From NCBI RefSeq assembly GCF_009372255.1, contig NZ_LXGN01000034.1, forward strand, positions 1-64,000: 64,000 nucleotides of DNA, written 5' to 3'. The notes under the pieces were generated by a model that was not told the DNA's origin, did no database searches, and worked only from the letters and a program-made list of their open reading frames with translations. This document shows positions 8,652 through 17,804 of the stretch, one piece after another (positions within the stretch are counted from its first letter, which is position 1; the number at the start of each line of letters is the position of its first letter). The translations under genes and the position numbers were made by a program. Origin of the DNA: Acinetobacter guerrae. GTDB taxonomy: Bacteria > Pseudomonadota > Gammaproteobacteria > Pseudomonadales > Moraxellaceae.

Positions 8652-9953
8652 ATGACCAGTCTTCGCACTTCCGATATTATTGCACTTGGTTTTATGACCT
8701 TTGCGCTATTTATTGGGGCCGGTAATATTATTTTCCCACCGATTGTTGCTCAACAAGCAGGTGAACATGTATGGTTAGCCGCAGCAGGCTTTTTGATTAC
8801 GGCTGTAGGCTTACCTGTTATCACCATTATGGCGCTTTCCCGCATGGAAGGCTCTATTGCGATGATCAGTTCACCACTTGGACGTGTAGCTAGCCTGCTA
8901 CTTACGATTGTGTGCTATCTATCGGTTGGACCATTATTTGCCACCCCACGTACTGCAACCGTTTCTTATGAAATTGGTTTCTCCTCTTATTTTGGTACAT
9001 CTAGTCACAGCCTGCTGATCTATAGTATTGTTTATTTTGCATTTGTGACTTTGGTTTCGCTTTATCCAAATAAACTTCTGGATACTGTTGGACGTTTTCT
9101 CGCACCTTTAAAAATTGCTGCACTTGCAGTTTTAGGTGTCGCCGCTTTTCTTATTCCATCAGGCTATATCCCACCTGCGATTAATAATTATGTTGCCCAT
9201 CCAGTTTCCGAAGGCTTTGTAAGTGGTTATTTAACCATGGATACTTTGGGTGCTTTGGTATTTGGTATCGTGATTATTCAGGCGATTTATTCACGTGGAG
9301 TTCGTGAACCCAGACTAGTGACACGTTATGCCATTATTGCCAGTATTATTTCAGGCATTGGTTTAACACTGGTATATATCAGCTTGTTTAAACTTGGGCT
9401 AGGAAGTCATGAAGTTGCACCAAATGCGAGCAATGGCGCTGTAATTTTACATGCCTATGTACAACACGCTTTTGGTGATCTAGGTTCATTATTTTTATCT
9501 GTATTAATTTTTATTGCATGTATGGTGACTGCAATTGGCTTAACTTGTGCGTGTGCTGAGTATTTTGCACAGTTGACTAACTTACCATATAAATTGTTTG
9601 TGTTTATTTTAGTTGGGTTTTCATTATTGATTTCCAATTTAGGACTTACCAAACTTATTGCAATTTCAGTTCCTGTTTTAACTGCAATTTATCCGCCCGC
9701 CATTGTGGTAATTATGCTGAGTTTCTTTTGGAAATACTGGAACGTACCTGCTCGCGTCGTCGCCCCAGTTACAGCAGTTGCATTTTTATTTGGTATTATT
9801 GAAGGATTAAAAGTCGCTGGTTTTGAAGCATCTCTCCCTGATTTCGTTCAAAATTTACCGCTAAATGCACAAAATTTAGCATGGCTTATTCCTTCTATTG
9901 CAGTACTTGTCATTTCTATTGTGATCGACAAAATCAAAAAACCGACCGTTTGA
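8652..9953 (+). CDS. brnQ: Branched-chain amino acid carrier (LIVCS family)
   Basis: A 433-residue inner-membrane cation symporter for leucine, isoleucine and valine. It has about 12 hydrophobic helices, and the N-terminus reads GFMTFALFIGAGNIIFPP, the hallmark of BrnQ. GPLFATPRTATVSYE is another conserved stretch. I start at ATG 8652 rather than the TTG ten codons upstream, since the shorter N-terminus is standard. The upstream ribosome site is weak. A terminator follows about 55 bp after the stop. Confidence 0.92.
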   Translation: MTSLRTSDIIALGFMTFALFIGAGNIIFPPIVAQQAGEHVWLAAAGFLITAVGLPVITIMALSRMEGSIAMISSPLGRVASLLLTIVCYLSVGPLFATPRTATVSYEIGFSSYFGTSSHSLLIYSIVYFAFVTLVSLYPNKLLDTVGRFLAPLKIAALAVLGVAAFLIPSGYIPPAINNYVAHPVSEGFVSGYLTMDTLGALVFGIVIIQAIYSRGVREPRLVTRYAIIASIISGIGLTLVYISLFKLGLGSHEVAPNASNGAVILHAYVQHAFGDLGSLFLSVLIFIACMVTAIGLTCACAEYFAQLTNLPYKLFVFILVGFSLLISNLGLTKLIAISVPVLTAIYPPAIVVIMLSFFWKYWNVPARVVAPVTAVAFLFGIIEGLKVAGFEASLPDFVQNLPLNAQNLAWLIPSIAVLVISIVIDKIKKPTV

Positions 9954-10009
9954 TTATTTTGTTGTTAAATTAAAGTCTTGTTTTATCCAAACCTGATTTT
10001 AAACCCAAT

Positions 10010-10046
10010 AAAAATGCCACTGTTTTTACCCAAAACAGGCATTTTT
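10010..10046 (+). terminator. Terminator after brnQ
   Basis: AAAAATGCC and CTGTTTT pair with AAAACAG and GCATTTTT, a long stem with a 2-nt bulge, ending in TTTTTG. Confidence 0.75.
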
Positions 10047-10201
10047 GTTTCAGCGATGTTTTATAAGCAACCTATTTACTAAATACCCGCTATTTATGAT
10101 CCATTCTTAAAAATAGAGTCATTACTCCATATTTAATTAAATTTTAAGAAAAACATTCTAGGCTAAAAAACAACCTGACATATTACTTTTATCAAGTTAG
10201 C

Positions 10202-10490
10202 TGGCATGATTCATGCTTTATTCAGCTTAAGTCGTATGTTTTTTCGAAAAAAATGTACATACGATGTAAAGAGATTCCAAACAATTTCGTTATATATAAA
10301 TATTTTTGATAGAAATGCTTATATTTCTTACAAAAATATAAACAACTATCATATTTTTTATATATAAGCCAAGTATTTTGGAAAATAATGTTATCACCTA
10401 TTGAAATACCATCAAATTCAAAGTACAACTGTAATATTAAATCCGACTAAAACAATTATGTTTAGTCAAACTAAAGAAGGAGGGGTGGAG
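10202..10490 (+). promoter_or_regulatory. Sigma54-like promoter and structured leader
   Basis: TGGCATG-N4-ATGCT at 10202-10218 has GG and GC 12 nt apart, as in -24/-12 promoters, with one mismatch in the -12 half. Downstream there are an 8-bp stem (TCGTATGT at 10232, ACATACGA at 10257), an imperfect 22-nt inverted repeat around 10289-10367, and a 7-bp hairpin GACTAAA/TTTAGTC at 10445-10467 just before a strong ribosome site. I found no credible ORF inside. Confidence 0.4.
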
Positions 10491-10751
10491 ATGTTATCAT
10501 TACATTTCAATAAGCAAGTCTTCATTAACGCTCTGAAGACCTCAGACACAGTGATTTATGGAATAACGACTGTTGCTCTGATGTTGACACTTGCATTTCA
10601 AGGAATGATTAAAGGCAATTTAAAGCCTGAATACTTTATGTATGCTCTTGTGGTTTCTGTTGCCTTTTCAGTATGGGCATTTGTTGACCACAAATTCCGC
10701 CAGCTTAGCCTAGAACGCGCCAAAGCTAAAATGGAGAAAATGGATGAGTAA
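10491..10751 (+). CDS. Small inner-membrane protein of unknown function
   Basis: An 86-residue protein with two probable membrane helices (VIYGITTVALMLTLAF and YFMYALVVSVAFSVWAFV) and a basic, charged C-terminal tail (RQLSLERAKAKMEKMDE). The start is set by a very strong AAGGAGGGG site 6-14 nt upstream of ATG 10491; an in-frame ATG 30 codons earlier lacks this. The terminator stem contains the stop codon. I do not recognise the family. The long structured leader and sigma54-like promoter suggest conditional expression. Confidence 0.75.
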   Translation: MLSLHFNKQVFINALKTSDTVIYGITTVALMLTLAFQGMIKGNLKPEYFMYALVVSVAFSVWAFVDHKFRQLSLERAKAKMEKMDE

Positions 10752-10763
10752 TCATCCATTTTT
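10737..10763 (+). terminator. Terminator overlapping the stop codon
   Basis: AAAATGGATGA and TCATCCATTTT pair over a GTAA loop that contains the TAA stop; T-tract follows. Confidence 0.75.
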
Positions 10764-10777
10764 TATGCCCTTTACTT

Positions 10778-11239
10778 TTAAGTCCCTTGACTCAACCGAA
10801 TTATAGAACCTAATAATAAAACGAAAGTCGCCCCGACTTCGATTACAATTAAAGCCAGCATTGCCAATGTCATCATCCATGTAGGTAAACTACGCCGCCC
10901 CAACTTATGTGGTGTTTGAAACTGGTTGCTAGTATCTTTTAAAAAACCATGCAAGATGTACGACCCAATCGAAAAACTAAAGAAAATCAGATTTAGGATT
11001 ACGCAGATTAAATTAATAAATGCTGACCAGACTGAAAAATAAGCCAAGACCGCCAAAATGAGACTTGCGGGAGCATACAAAAGACTACTGCGATGGGCAA
11101 TATCGACATAATAATGTGCGCGTGATTGTTGAGATTGACGAATTTGATAATATTTCCAAACGCCCGTCAGCATCCCCACCCAAAGAAAAATCCCACTAAA
11201 TATAATCCCTAGTTTTACAGCAAAACTTAAAAAAATCAT
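10778..11239 (-). CDS. Four-helix membrane protein of unknown function
   Basis: A 153-residue integral membrane protein with four hydrophobic stretches: residues about 5-28, 52-72, 73-95 and 120-147. Between helices 1 and 2 there is a polar loop (YYQIRQSQQSRAHYYVDIAHR), and between 3 and 4 HKLGRRSLPTW. No family recognised. It converges on the upstream small membrane protein gene, with the terminator between them. Confidence 0.7.
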   Translation of the reverse strand: MIFLSFAVKLGIIFSGIFLWVGMLTGVWKYYQIRQSQQSRAHYYVDIAHRSSLLYAPASLILAVLAYFSVWSAFINLICVILNLIFFSFSIGSYILHGFLKDTSNQFQTPHKLGRRSLPTWMMTLAMLALIVIEVGATFVLLLGSIIRLSQGT

Positions 11240-11373
11240 GAGATTCCATCTCTATATTTATTTTTGGAAGCCCGTTATATAGCATATTTTTGACTTTTAA
11301 GTCATAAAAATTATCAAGTTTCATTTTGGAACTAACTTAAAGTACAAGCAAGATTATTAGCCGATGACACCTT

Positions 11374-12240
11374 ATGGAAAATTTTGAAAAAATATGGATA
11401 AGTTGTGCAGATGGTTATCAACTTGCTGCTCAATTCTATCGATCATCTAAAAATATCGAAAGTGCCAAGACTTATCCTATTTTGATTTGTCCTGCCACTG
11501 GTATTACCAAATCGTTTTATCATGCTTTCGCAAGTTGGTTGAGTGAACAAGGCTATGATGTCATGGTTTTTGACTTTCGTGGAATTGGACAATCTTTGCA
11601 TGGACGTCTTAGTCGCTCTAACGCGAGTATTGTTGACTGGGGAACGCTGGATATTCCTGCCGCAATGACAACACTATTAAATAAATCAGGTGCAGAGAAA
11701 GTCATTTTACTCGGCCATAGTGCAGGCGGTCAGCTTTTAGGTATTAATCCACTGTATGCAAAAGTACACCAAGTTATTGCTGTTGCAGGCTCAACAGGTT
11801 ATGTAAAAGAATTAAAAGGTAAGACTAAGATTTTAGCACCTGTGATGTTTAATTTTGTATTCCCTATTTCAAGTCTGATCAAAGGGTACGGAGCGACACA
11901 ATTTATTGGCATGGGAGAAAACTTACCCAAATTAGTAGCAAAACAATGGCGAGAATTTTGTAGTCAAGCAGGCTATATAAAAAATGCGATAGGAAAAACA
12001 GTACAGCACGATTTTCATCACCAAATTGTATGCCCTGTAACGTCAATCTGGGCTACAGATGATGAGATTGCAACAGAAATAAATGTGAAAGATTTATTAA
12101 GTTTATATCCAAATGCAAAGACTGAGATGATTAAGCTAGAACCTAAACAACTTGGTTTTCAAACCATTGGGCATATGTTGATGTTTAAAAAATCTCATCA
12201 AAGTTTATGGCCTCTTATTCAACAACATATCGAGGAGTAA
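11374..12240 (+). CDS. Alpha/beta hydrolase
   Basis: A 288-residue soluble hydrolase. GHSAGG holds the nucleophile Ser116; FDFRGIGQS is the strand-loop typical of serine hydrolases of the lysophospholipase/esterase type; DEIATE near residue 231 and GHMLMF near the end can provide the acid and His. There is no signal peptide. The substrate cannot be named. It is monocistronic; an ATCGAGAG/CTCTCGAT hairpin follows the stop. Confidence 0.8.
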   Translation: MENFEKIWISCADGYQLAAQFYRSSKNIESAKTYPILICPATGITKSFYHAFASWLSEQGYDVMVFDFRGIGQSLHGRLSRSNASIVDWGTLDIPAAMTTLLNKSGAEKVILLGHSAGGQLLGINPLYAKVHQVIAVAGSTGYVKELKGKTKILAPVMFNFVFPISSLIKGYGATQFIGMGENLPKLVAKQWREFCSQAGYIKNAIGKTVQHDFHHQIVCPVTSIWATDDEIATEINVKDLLSLYPNAKTEMIKLEPKQLGFQTIGHMLMFKKSHQSLWPLIQQHIEE

Positions 12241-12256
12241 TTATTATTCACTTAAA

Positions 12257-12299
12257 GTTATCGAGAGCATATATTTTCTCTGAGTTATGACTCTCGATC
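12257..12299. terminator. Hairpin after the hydrolase gene
   Basis: ATCGAGAG and CTCTCGAT (8 bp) flank a loop of about 22 nt some 20 bp after the stop codon. No T-tract follows, so termination is uncertain. Confidence 0.35.
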
Positions 12300-12499
12300 A
12301 TTTGATTCAACCCACTTCTATTTCCAATATATGCTTCACAGTAATTAAAAAGAAGAACTAAAAAATTTTCTTTTATTTTTCAGAAAATTGTATTTAAAAC
12401 TTTGTTAATCACAAGCTGATTGATGTTTTATGGATCTAGTATTTTTATATTTTATTTGCTATCTTGATTGAGTTACAAATTCATCATGTGTAATTCAAA

Positions 12500-13099
12500 A
12501 TGAACAAAACCTTATCTGAACCACCCAAAACACATGGGGGAAAACGAGATAATGCTGGACGAAAAGCACAATATCTAGAAAAAACCGTCGTTATGCGTGT
12601 TCCTGCATCAAAAGTCAACGCGATTAAAGCATGGCTACAACCGCGTCCCAAAGAAGATATTGAATCTATTCAGAATCTACAAAAACTTGTGGCAACAAGC
12701 TGTGTTGAAATCCCCTTTCCACTTGAGTCTATTGCGGCTGGATTTCCCTCACCTGCGCAGGATGATATCGAGCAAACACTTGATCTTAATCAATATCTTG
12801 TAAAAAATCCGCTCTCAACCTTTATGCTCAAAGTCAGTTCTTTATCAATGAGGGATGCAGGTATCGAAATAGGCGATAAAATTATTATTGATAAGGGCTT
12901 GGAAGCGATACATGGCGATATTGTAGTTGCATTGCTCAATAATGAATTTACAGTTAAACGTTATATGTGTAATAACAAAAATCCTTACGATTTTTGGTTA
13001 AAAGCAGAAAATCCAGAATTTCCAGATATTTATCCTCATGAAAATGACAATTTAAAAGTCTGGGGAGTTGTCACCTGCATCCTTAAGAAATTGAGATAA
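12500..13099 (+). CDS. umuD: UmuD-family self-cleaving SOS protein with long N-terminal extension
   Basis: A 199-residue LexA-fold peptidase. The cleavage dipeptide Ala80-Gly81 (IAAGFPSP), Ser116 (SSLSMRDAGI) and Lys153 (NEFTVKRY) keep the exact 35 and 37 residue spacings of E. coli UmuD (Gly25, Ser60, Lys97). The N-terminal part is about 56 residues longer than in E. coli and includes GGKRDNAGRKAQY and EKTVVMRVPASKV, as in Acinetobacter UmuDAb, a LexA-like repressor (family knowledge). No divergent ddrR-like ORF was seen upstream, so this may be a paralogue acting as the polymerase subunit. umuC follows after 3 bp. Confidence 0.88.
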   Translation: MNKTLSEPPKTHGGKRDNAGRKAQYLEKTVVMRVPASKVNAIKAWLQPRPKEDIESIQNLQKLVATSCVEIPFPLESIAAGFPSPAQDDIEQTLDLNQYLVKNPLSTFMLKVSSLSMRDAGIEIGDKIIIDKGLEAIHGDIVVALLNNEFTVKRYMCNNKNPYDFWLKAENPEFPDIYPHENDNLKVWGVVTCILKKLR

Positions 13100-13102
13100 A
13101 TT

Positions 13103-14428
13103 ATGTTTCAGTTTCAGCAGGAACATTATGCACTGATTGACATTAATAATTGTTATGTCAGTTGTGAACGCTTATTCCAACCCAAACTTAACAATCAGCC
13201 TGTCGTAGTATTGTCCAATAATGACGGTTGTGTGGTCTCACGAAGTAATGAGGCAAAAGCACTGGGGATTAAAATGGCTGTGCCGTGGCATCAAATTAAA
13301 GATCTTCCCCAGTATCAAGGTGTACAGGTATTTTCTAGCAACTATACGTTATATGCAGAAATGTCTCGGCGCTTTTTTTTAACAATTCAGGAATTTTTTA
13401 ATACAGAAGATACCGAAGCCTACTCAATCGATGAATGCTTTATTCATCTTACCCCTTATGTCAGATTATTTGATATAGAAGAATACTGTCATCAACTTGT
13501 CAAAGTTCTTGAGCAATGGCTAGGACTACCCTGTTCAATTGGTATAGGTCACAGTAAAACACAAGCAAAACTCGCCAATCATTTTGCAAAAAAAATTTAC
13601 AGCTTCAAAGGCGTTTGCCATTTGGGAAAACTTGATCCGCTTATTTTGGAAGATTTAATGATCAATACACCTGCTAAAGAAGTCTGGGGCATTGGTCATC
13701 AAATCAGCAAAAGATTACAAGCCTATAATATTTATAACGCCTATGACTTAACTTTTGCCAATGAACACTATCTTGCTAAAGAGTTTTCAGTGATTATTGC
13801 ACGCACGATTCGTGAGCTAAAAGGCCAATCCTGTATCTCTCTAGATGACCCACTGATTCCAAGTAAACGTATTTTGGCATCACGAAGTTTTTCACAAAGT
13901 CTAAATGACTTATCTCAAATAAAACAGGCTCTCATTTTTCATTTAAATCGTGCACATCGTCGTTTGTTAAAGCAACAGCAATTATGCAATTGCATTCAAG
14001 TTTTTCTATATGAAAAAATAGAAACCAAACCGTATAAAAAAGCGTGTACACATGCTGTTGGTCTTGAATATGCGACAGATGATCTACTAATTTTAACAAA
14101 GTTTTCTTTACAGCAACTTGATGTTTTATTTGATAAAAATAAAAAATATATCAAAATTGGTGTAATGTTTTGTGGGTTATATCCTCGTCAACAACATATC
14201 GATGATCTTTGGCAACCACTAGAACAGATCAATGAACGTCAAAATCTAATGCTAACGCTTAGCTCAATAAAAAACCGCTTTGGCAATGAAAGTTTGCAAG
14301 TTGGATATCATTCCTGCCAGTTCCAATGGAAAATGAAACAACTTTATCGATCTCCTCATTATCTTACTCGATGGAACGAACTGCTATGTATCAATGATTC
14401 ACATATGACGGTTACACAAAATAAATGA
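13103..14428 (+). CDS. umuC: DNA polymerase V catalytic subunit (Y family)
   Basis: Error-prone translesion polymerase, full length at 441 residues. The catalytic motifs are intact: [15 protein letters not shown] (Asp, plus the aromatic/Cys steric region) and YSIDECFI (Asp-Glu). [18 protein letters not shown] and [13 protein letters not shown] (helix-hairpin-helix) follow, and the C-terminal region holds the little finger and UmuC-type tail. It is translationally close to umuD (3 bp), the usual operon order. Some Acinetobacter strains carry a broken umuC beside umuD; this copy has no frameshift. Confidence 0.93.
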   Translation: MFQFQQEHYALIDINNCYVSCERLFQPKLNNQPVVVLSNNDGCVVSRSNEAKALGIKMAVPWHQIKDLPQYQGVQVFSSNYTLYAEMSRRFFLTIQEFFNTEDTEAYSIDECFIHLTPYVRLFDIEEYCHQLVKVLEQWLGLPCSIGIGHSKTQAKLANHFAKKIYSFKGVCHLGKLDPLILEDLMINTPAKEVWGIGHQISKRLQAYNIYNAYDLTFANEHYLAKEFSVIIARTIRELKGQSCISLDDPLIPSKRILASRSFSQSLNDLSQIKQALIFHLNRAHRRLLKQQQLCNCIQVFLYEKIETKPYKKACTHAVGLEYATDDLLILTKFSLQQLDVLFDKNKKYIKIGVMFCGLYPRQQHIDDLWQPLEQINERQNLMLTLSSIKNRFGNESLQVGYHSCQFQWKMKQLYRSPHYLTRWNELLCINDSHMTVTQNK

Positions 14429-14510
14429 ACTGTTTTCGTCAATTCGGTTTAAAATAGTATGCAATAAAAAAATCGTAAAATTTGTCATTTTTTAACATTG
14501 CCAATTTTCA

Positions 14511-14632
14511 GCAAAGTTTGCAATATAGGTGCTGAGTTTTGGCAAACGCTTTCTGCTTCAATTAAAACAAATTATAAAAAACATGTAGAAAATTATGCCA
14601 TAATAAGCAAACTTTGCAGACATCTTGCAAAG
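14511..14632 (+). promoter_or_regulatory. Twin palindromes and promoter region of aroQ-accBC
   Basis: GCAAAGTTTGC at 14511-14521 and GCAAACTTTGC at 14607-14617 are copies of the palindrome GCAAA-N-TTTGC, 96 bp apart. The second also forms a hairpin with TGCAAAG at 14626-14632. An extended -10 (TGCCATAAT, 14595-14603) places the start site inside the second palindrome, a position suited to a repressor. Confidence 0.45.
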
Positions 14633-14665
14633 CTTATTTGCATTTTATGAATTGGAGCAAACAGA

Positions 14666-15115
14666 ATGAGTTCAACCATTTTGGTGATTCATGGACCGAA
14701 TTTGAATCTGTTAGGAAAACGTGAACCAGAAGTTTATGGTTATCTCACTTTGAATGATATCAACCAACAGTTGATTGCCCAAGCTCAAAATTCCAGTATT
14801 CAATTAGAAACATTTCAGAGTAACTGGGAAGGTGCGATTGTAGATCGTATTCATCAAGCCCAGACTGAAGGCGTTAAATTTATTGTTATTAACCCTGCTG
14901 CGCTTACTCATACTTCAGTTGCTCTACGCGATGCCTTACTTGGCGTTGCCATACCTTTTATCGAAGTACATTTATCGAATGTACATGCGCGCGAAACCTT
15001 TCGCCATCATTCTTATTTATCTGATAAAGCCGTTGGCGTGATTTGTGGTTTGGGAGCAAAAGGATATTCTTATGCCCTCGACACGGCCATCGAAAAACTA
15101 CAGTCCTCTCATTAA
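14666..15115 (+). CDS. aroQ: 3-dehydroquinate dehydratase, type II
   Basis: Third step of the shikimate pathway. The 149-residue length is normal. [18 protein letters not shown] holds the catalytic Tyr and the mobile-loop Arg; [16 protein letters not shown] and [13 protein letters not shown] (catalytic His) are diagnostic. GGAG lies 10 nt before the ATG. It precedes accBC by 27 bp, an operon order common in gammaproteobacteria, so shikimate flow and malonyl-CoA synthesis share a promoter. Confidence 0.96.
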   Translation: MSSTILVIHGPNLNLLGKREPEVYGYLTLNDINQQLIAQAQNSSIQLETFQSNWEGAIVDRIHQAQTEGVKFIVINPAALTHTSVALRDALLGVAIPFIEVHLSNVHARETFRHHSYLSDKAVGVICGLGAKGYSYALDTAIEKLQSSH

Positions 15116-15142
15116 TTCACCATGATTTAGGAATACTCACCT

Positions 15143-15562
15143 ATGGATATTCGCAAAATTAAGAAACTCATCGACTTGATGATTGAATCTGACTTACAAG
15201 CGATTGAGGTTAAAGAAGGTGATCAATCTATCTCTCTCACTCGCCCAACACCTGTGTATACCACTGCGCCTGTAGCTGCACCCGTTGCTGCGCCTACAGC
15301 TGCACCTGCAGCAAAAACACCGCGTGGTGCAGTAGAAACTTCACCAATGGTAGGTGTGTTCTATGCTGCCCCAAGTCCAGGTGAAGCAACTTTTGTTAAA
15401 GTGGGTCAGACCGTTTCTGCGGGTGAAACATTGGGTATTATTGAAGCGATGAAAATCATGAACCCAATTGAGGCGACTCAAAGTGGTGTAGTCGAAGAAA
15501 TTTTAGTGAAAAACGGTGAAGTGATTCAGTTTGGTCAACCATTATTCCGTTATCGCGCATAA
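15143..15562 (+). CDS. accB: Biotin carboxyl carrier protein of acetyl-CoA carboxylase
   Basis: Carries the biotin of acetyl-CoA carboxylase. At 139 residues it is slightly shorter than E. coli AccB. An N-terminal domain (MDIRKIKKLIDLMIESD) is joined by an Ala/Pro-rich linker at about 41-58 to the biotinyl domain; the biotin is attached to Lys104 in IIEAMKIMN. It is flanked by aroQ and accC (15 bp before accC). Confidence 0.97.
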   Translation: MDIRKIKKLIDLMIESDLQAIEVKEGDQSISLTRPTPVYTTAPVAAPVAAPTAAPAAKTPRGAVETSPMVGVFYAAPSPGEATFVKVGQTVSAGETLGIIEAMKIMNPIEATQSGVVEEILVKNGEVIQFGQPLFRYRA

Positions 15563-15577
15563 TCCACGGGGGCATTT

Positions 15578-16945
15578 ATGTTGCAAAAAGTATTAATTGC
15601 AAACCGTGGTGAAATCGCATTACGAATTACCCGCGCTTGCAAAACATTGGGCATTAAAACTGTTGGTATTTATTCTGATGCCGATAAGGATTTAATGCAT
15701 TTACGTTTCGTAGATGAAGCTGTATGTATAGGCCCGGGTGCAAGTAGTGATAGCTATTTAAATATCCCTGCAATTATTACAGCAGCAGAAATTACAGGCG
15801 CAGATGCCATCCATCCGGGTTATGGCTTTCTCTCAGAAAATGCTGAATTTGCCGAGATTGTAGAAACGTCGGGTTTTATCTTTATTGGCCCACGTCCTGA
15901 GCATATTCGCTTAATGGGGAATAAAGTTTCTGCAATCGTTGCCATGAAAAAATCAGGTGTTCCAACTGTTCCAGGTTGTGATCATGCTGTGACTATTCAT
16001 AATGCACTGGCAGAAGCCAAAGAAATTGGTTTTCCTTTGATCGTGAAAGCTGCCGCAGGCGGTGGCGGTCGTGGTATGCGTATCGTTGAACGTGTCGATA
16101 CCCTACTTGAATCTGTTCAGGCTGCTCAACGTGACGCTGAAATGTGGTTTGGTGATGATACCGTCTATATGGAACGTTTCCTGCAAAAACCACGTCATGT
16201 GGAAGTGCAAATACTGGGCGATGGTAATGGTCACGCGATTCACTTATATGACCGCGACTGCTCATTACAGCGTCGTCACCAAAAAGTTCTAGAAGAAGCA
16301 CCTGCACCAAACTTACCTGAGCAGGCACGTGCTGAAATTTTAGAAGCTTGTGTCAATGCATGTAAGCTCATGCAGTATCGCGGTGCGGGCACATTTGAAT
16401 TTCTGTTTGAAGATGGCGAGTTTTTCTTTATTGAAATGAATACTCGTGTTCAGGTTGAACATCCTGTTACTGAAATGGTGACAGGGATCGATATCATTGA
16501 ACAACAACTACGCATTGCAGCAGGCTTAGGTCTTAATATTGAGCAATCGGATGTTGAAGTTCGTGGTCATGCGATTGAATGTCGTATTAATGCAGAAGAT
16601 CCTACGACCTTTTTACCCTCTCCTGGCAAAATTGAACATTTTTATGCCCCAGGTGGTGCGGGTATTCGTCTAGATTCACACATCTATCCTGAATATAGCA
16701 TTCCGCCTTATTATGACTCAATGATCGCAAAACTGATTGCTCATGGTAAAGATCGTGAAACTTCACTGGCTCGTATGCGTCAGGCTTTAGATGAAATTAT
16801 CCTAACTGGCGTAAAAACCAATATTCCTTTGCATAAAGATCTTATTTTACAAGATAAGAAATTCTGTGCTCAAGCAATGGATATTCACTATCTTGAAAAA
16901 CATTTGCTGAAGCAATTGGAAGCAACACCAGCTGAAAAAGCTTAA
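15578..16945 (+). CDS. accC: Biotin carboxylase subunit of acetyl-CoA carboxylase
   Basis: ATP-dependent carboxylation of AccB-biotin. The 455-residue length matches the family. The ATP-grasp fold begins with [18 protein letters not shown]; the glycine-rich lid is [12 protein letters not shown]; catalytic segments [17 protein letters not shown] and [12 protein letters not shown] are intact. The start follows CGGGGGC. Last gene of the aroQ-accB-accC unit, ending at a UUCG-loop terminator. Confidence 0.97.
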   Translation: MLQKVLIANRGEIALRITRACKTLGIKTVGIYSDADKDLMHLRFVDEAVCIGPGASSDSYLNIPAIITAAEITGADAIHPGYGFLSENAEFAEIVETSGFIFIGPRPEHIRLMGNKVSAIVAMKKSGVPTVPGCDHAVTIHNALAEAKEIGFPLIVKAAAGGGGRGMRIVERVDTLLESVQAAQRDAEMWFGDDTVYMERFLQKPRHVEVQILGDGNGHAIHLYDRDCSLQRRHQKVLEEAPAPNLPEQARAEILEACVNACKLMQYRGAGTFEFLFEDGEFFFIEMNTRVQVEHPVTEMVTGIDIIEQQLRIAAGLGLNIEQSDVEVRGHAIECRINAEDPTTFLPSPGKIEHFYAPGGAGIRLDSHIYPEYSIPPYYDSMIAKLIAHGKDRETSLARMRQALDEIILTGVKTNIPLHKDLILQDKKFCAQAMDIHYLEKHLLKQLEATPAEKA

Positions 16946-16950
16946 TGTTA

Positions 16951-16983
16951 AAAAACCTCTTATTTCGATAAGAGGTTTTTTTA
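16951..16983. terminator. Terminator after accC
   Basis: A 13-bp perfect stem (AAAAACCTCTTAT and its complement) with a TTCG tetraloop and T-tract. Confidence 0.92.
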
Positions 16984-17133
16984 TAAGAGATAAGAAATAT
17001 TAAAGTCGTTGAGGTTTTATTCAGTTTTTTAGCGTTAAGATATTTGCCATAATCATAAGATCAGCTAGCGTTCAGTTTTAACACACAATTTTATTAGCAG
17101 GTTGGCATTACTCTCAGACTAACAGTAAATTTA

Positions 17134-17688
17134 TTATTTCAATCCATGTTCATATTTGAACTTTTCCAGATCACGAATAGCATAACGATAGTCACGGTTC
17201 ATACGATCTGAATCACTTTGTAAATCTTTGAGCAATTTACTATAACGCTCACGCTCCTCTGGCTTGAGTTTATCATCATAAGATTTACGGGAATATTCTT
17301 TGAAATTATCCTGATAACGCTGATAGTCATTTTCAGCATTATAATAATTGTGTGCAACTTGGTAATAATCCCTTAATTTCGCACGAGTTTCCACTGGGCA
17401 GACTTGATAGTTACCACTACCTTTTAAAGCTTCATAGAAAATATTATCAGCTTGACAATAATACGTTTGCCCCTTGCGATAACCTTGTTCATATTGACTC
17501 TGATTAGGGACAACATTTCCTTTTGAGCAGGCTTTATAAAATTGATCTAGCCTGCGTTCGTGACCATTTGAACCATCTTTTTCGCCGACTGCAACCCAAT
17601 TTGCAGTTTTACATTCATCCAGACTCATCGCCACGCAACCTGAAAGCAATACTGGAATTATAGCCAGACAGATATTTGTTATTTTCAT
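17134..17688 (-). CDS. DUF2799-like lipoprotein
   Basis: A 184-residue probable lipoprotein. The signal peptide ends in LLSGC, so Cys17 would be lipidated. The mature region begins MSLDECKTANWVAVGEKDGSNG, matching DUF2799 proteins, with YEQGYRKGQTYYC and a long charged helical C-terminus rich in Tyr, Arg and Lys. The outer or inner membrane location and role are unknown. It is monocistronic, downstream of the kdp cluster on the same strand but beyond its terminator. Confidence 0.8.
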   Translation of the reverse strand: MKITNICLAIIPVLLSGCVAMSLDECKTANWVAVGEKDGSNGHERRLDQFYKACSKGNVVPNQSQYEQGYRKGQTYYCQADNIFYEALKGSGNYQVCPVETRAKLRDYYQVAHNYYNAENDYQRYQDNFKEYSRKSYDDKLKPEERERYSKLLKDLQSDSDRMNRDYRYAIRDLEKFKYEHGLK

Positions 17689-17762
17689 CTTTAACTCAAA
17701 CTAAAACTTATATTAGATATATTTAAACGATCAAAACAATTATGGCACAACAACTACTAAAA

Positions 17763-17793
17763 TTTTAGAACATCGGCTTTGGTTGTTCTAAAA
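17763..17793 (-). terminator. Terminator of the kdp cluster
   Basis: TTTTAGAACA and TGTTCTAAAA form a 10-bp stem with an 11-nt loop, followed on the minus strand by TTTTAG, starting 12 bp after the kdpE stop. Confidence 0.7.
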
Positions 17794-17804
17794 ATAAACG
17801 GCAA

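Noticed and set aside
10222..10428. Minus-strand frame of 68 codons
   Set aside because: Lies across the inverted repeats of the leader at 10202-10490, is Tyr/Lys/Phe-rich from AT bias, and has no ribosome site.
12365..12388. ATTTTCT/AGAAAAT dyad before umuD as an SOS operator
   Set aside because: It does not match the UmuDAb palindrome I remember and could be AT-bias; not claimed.
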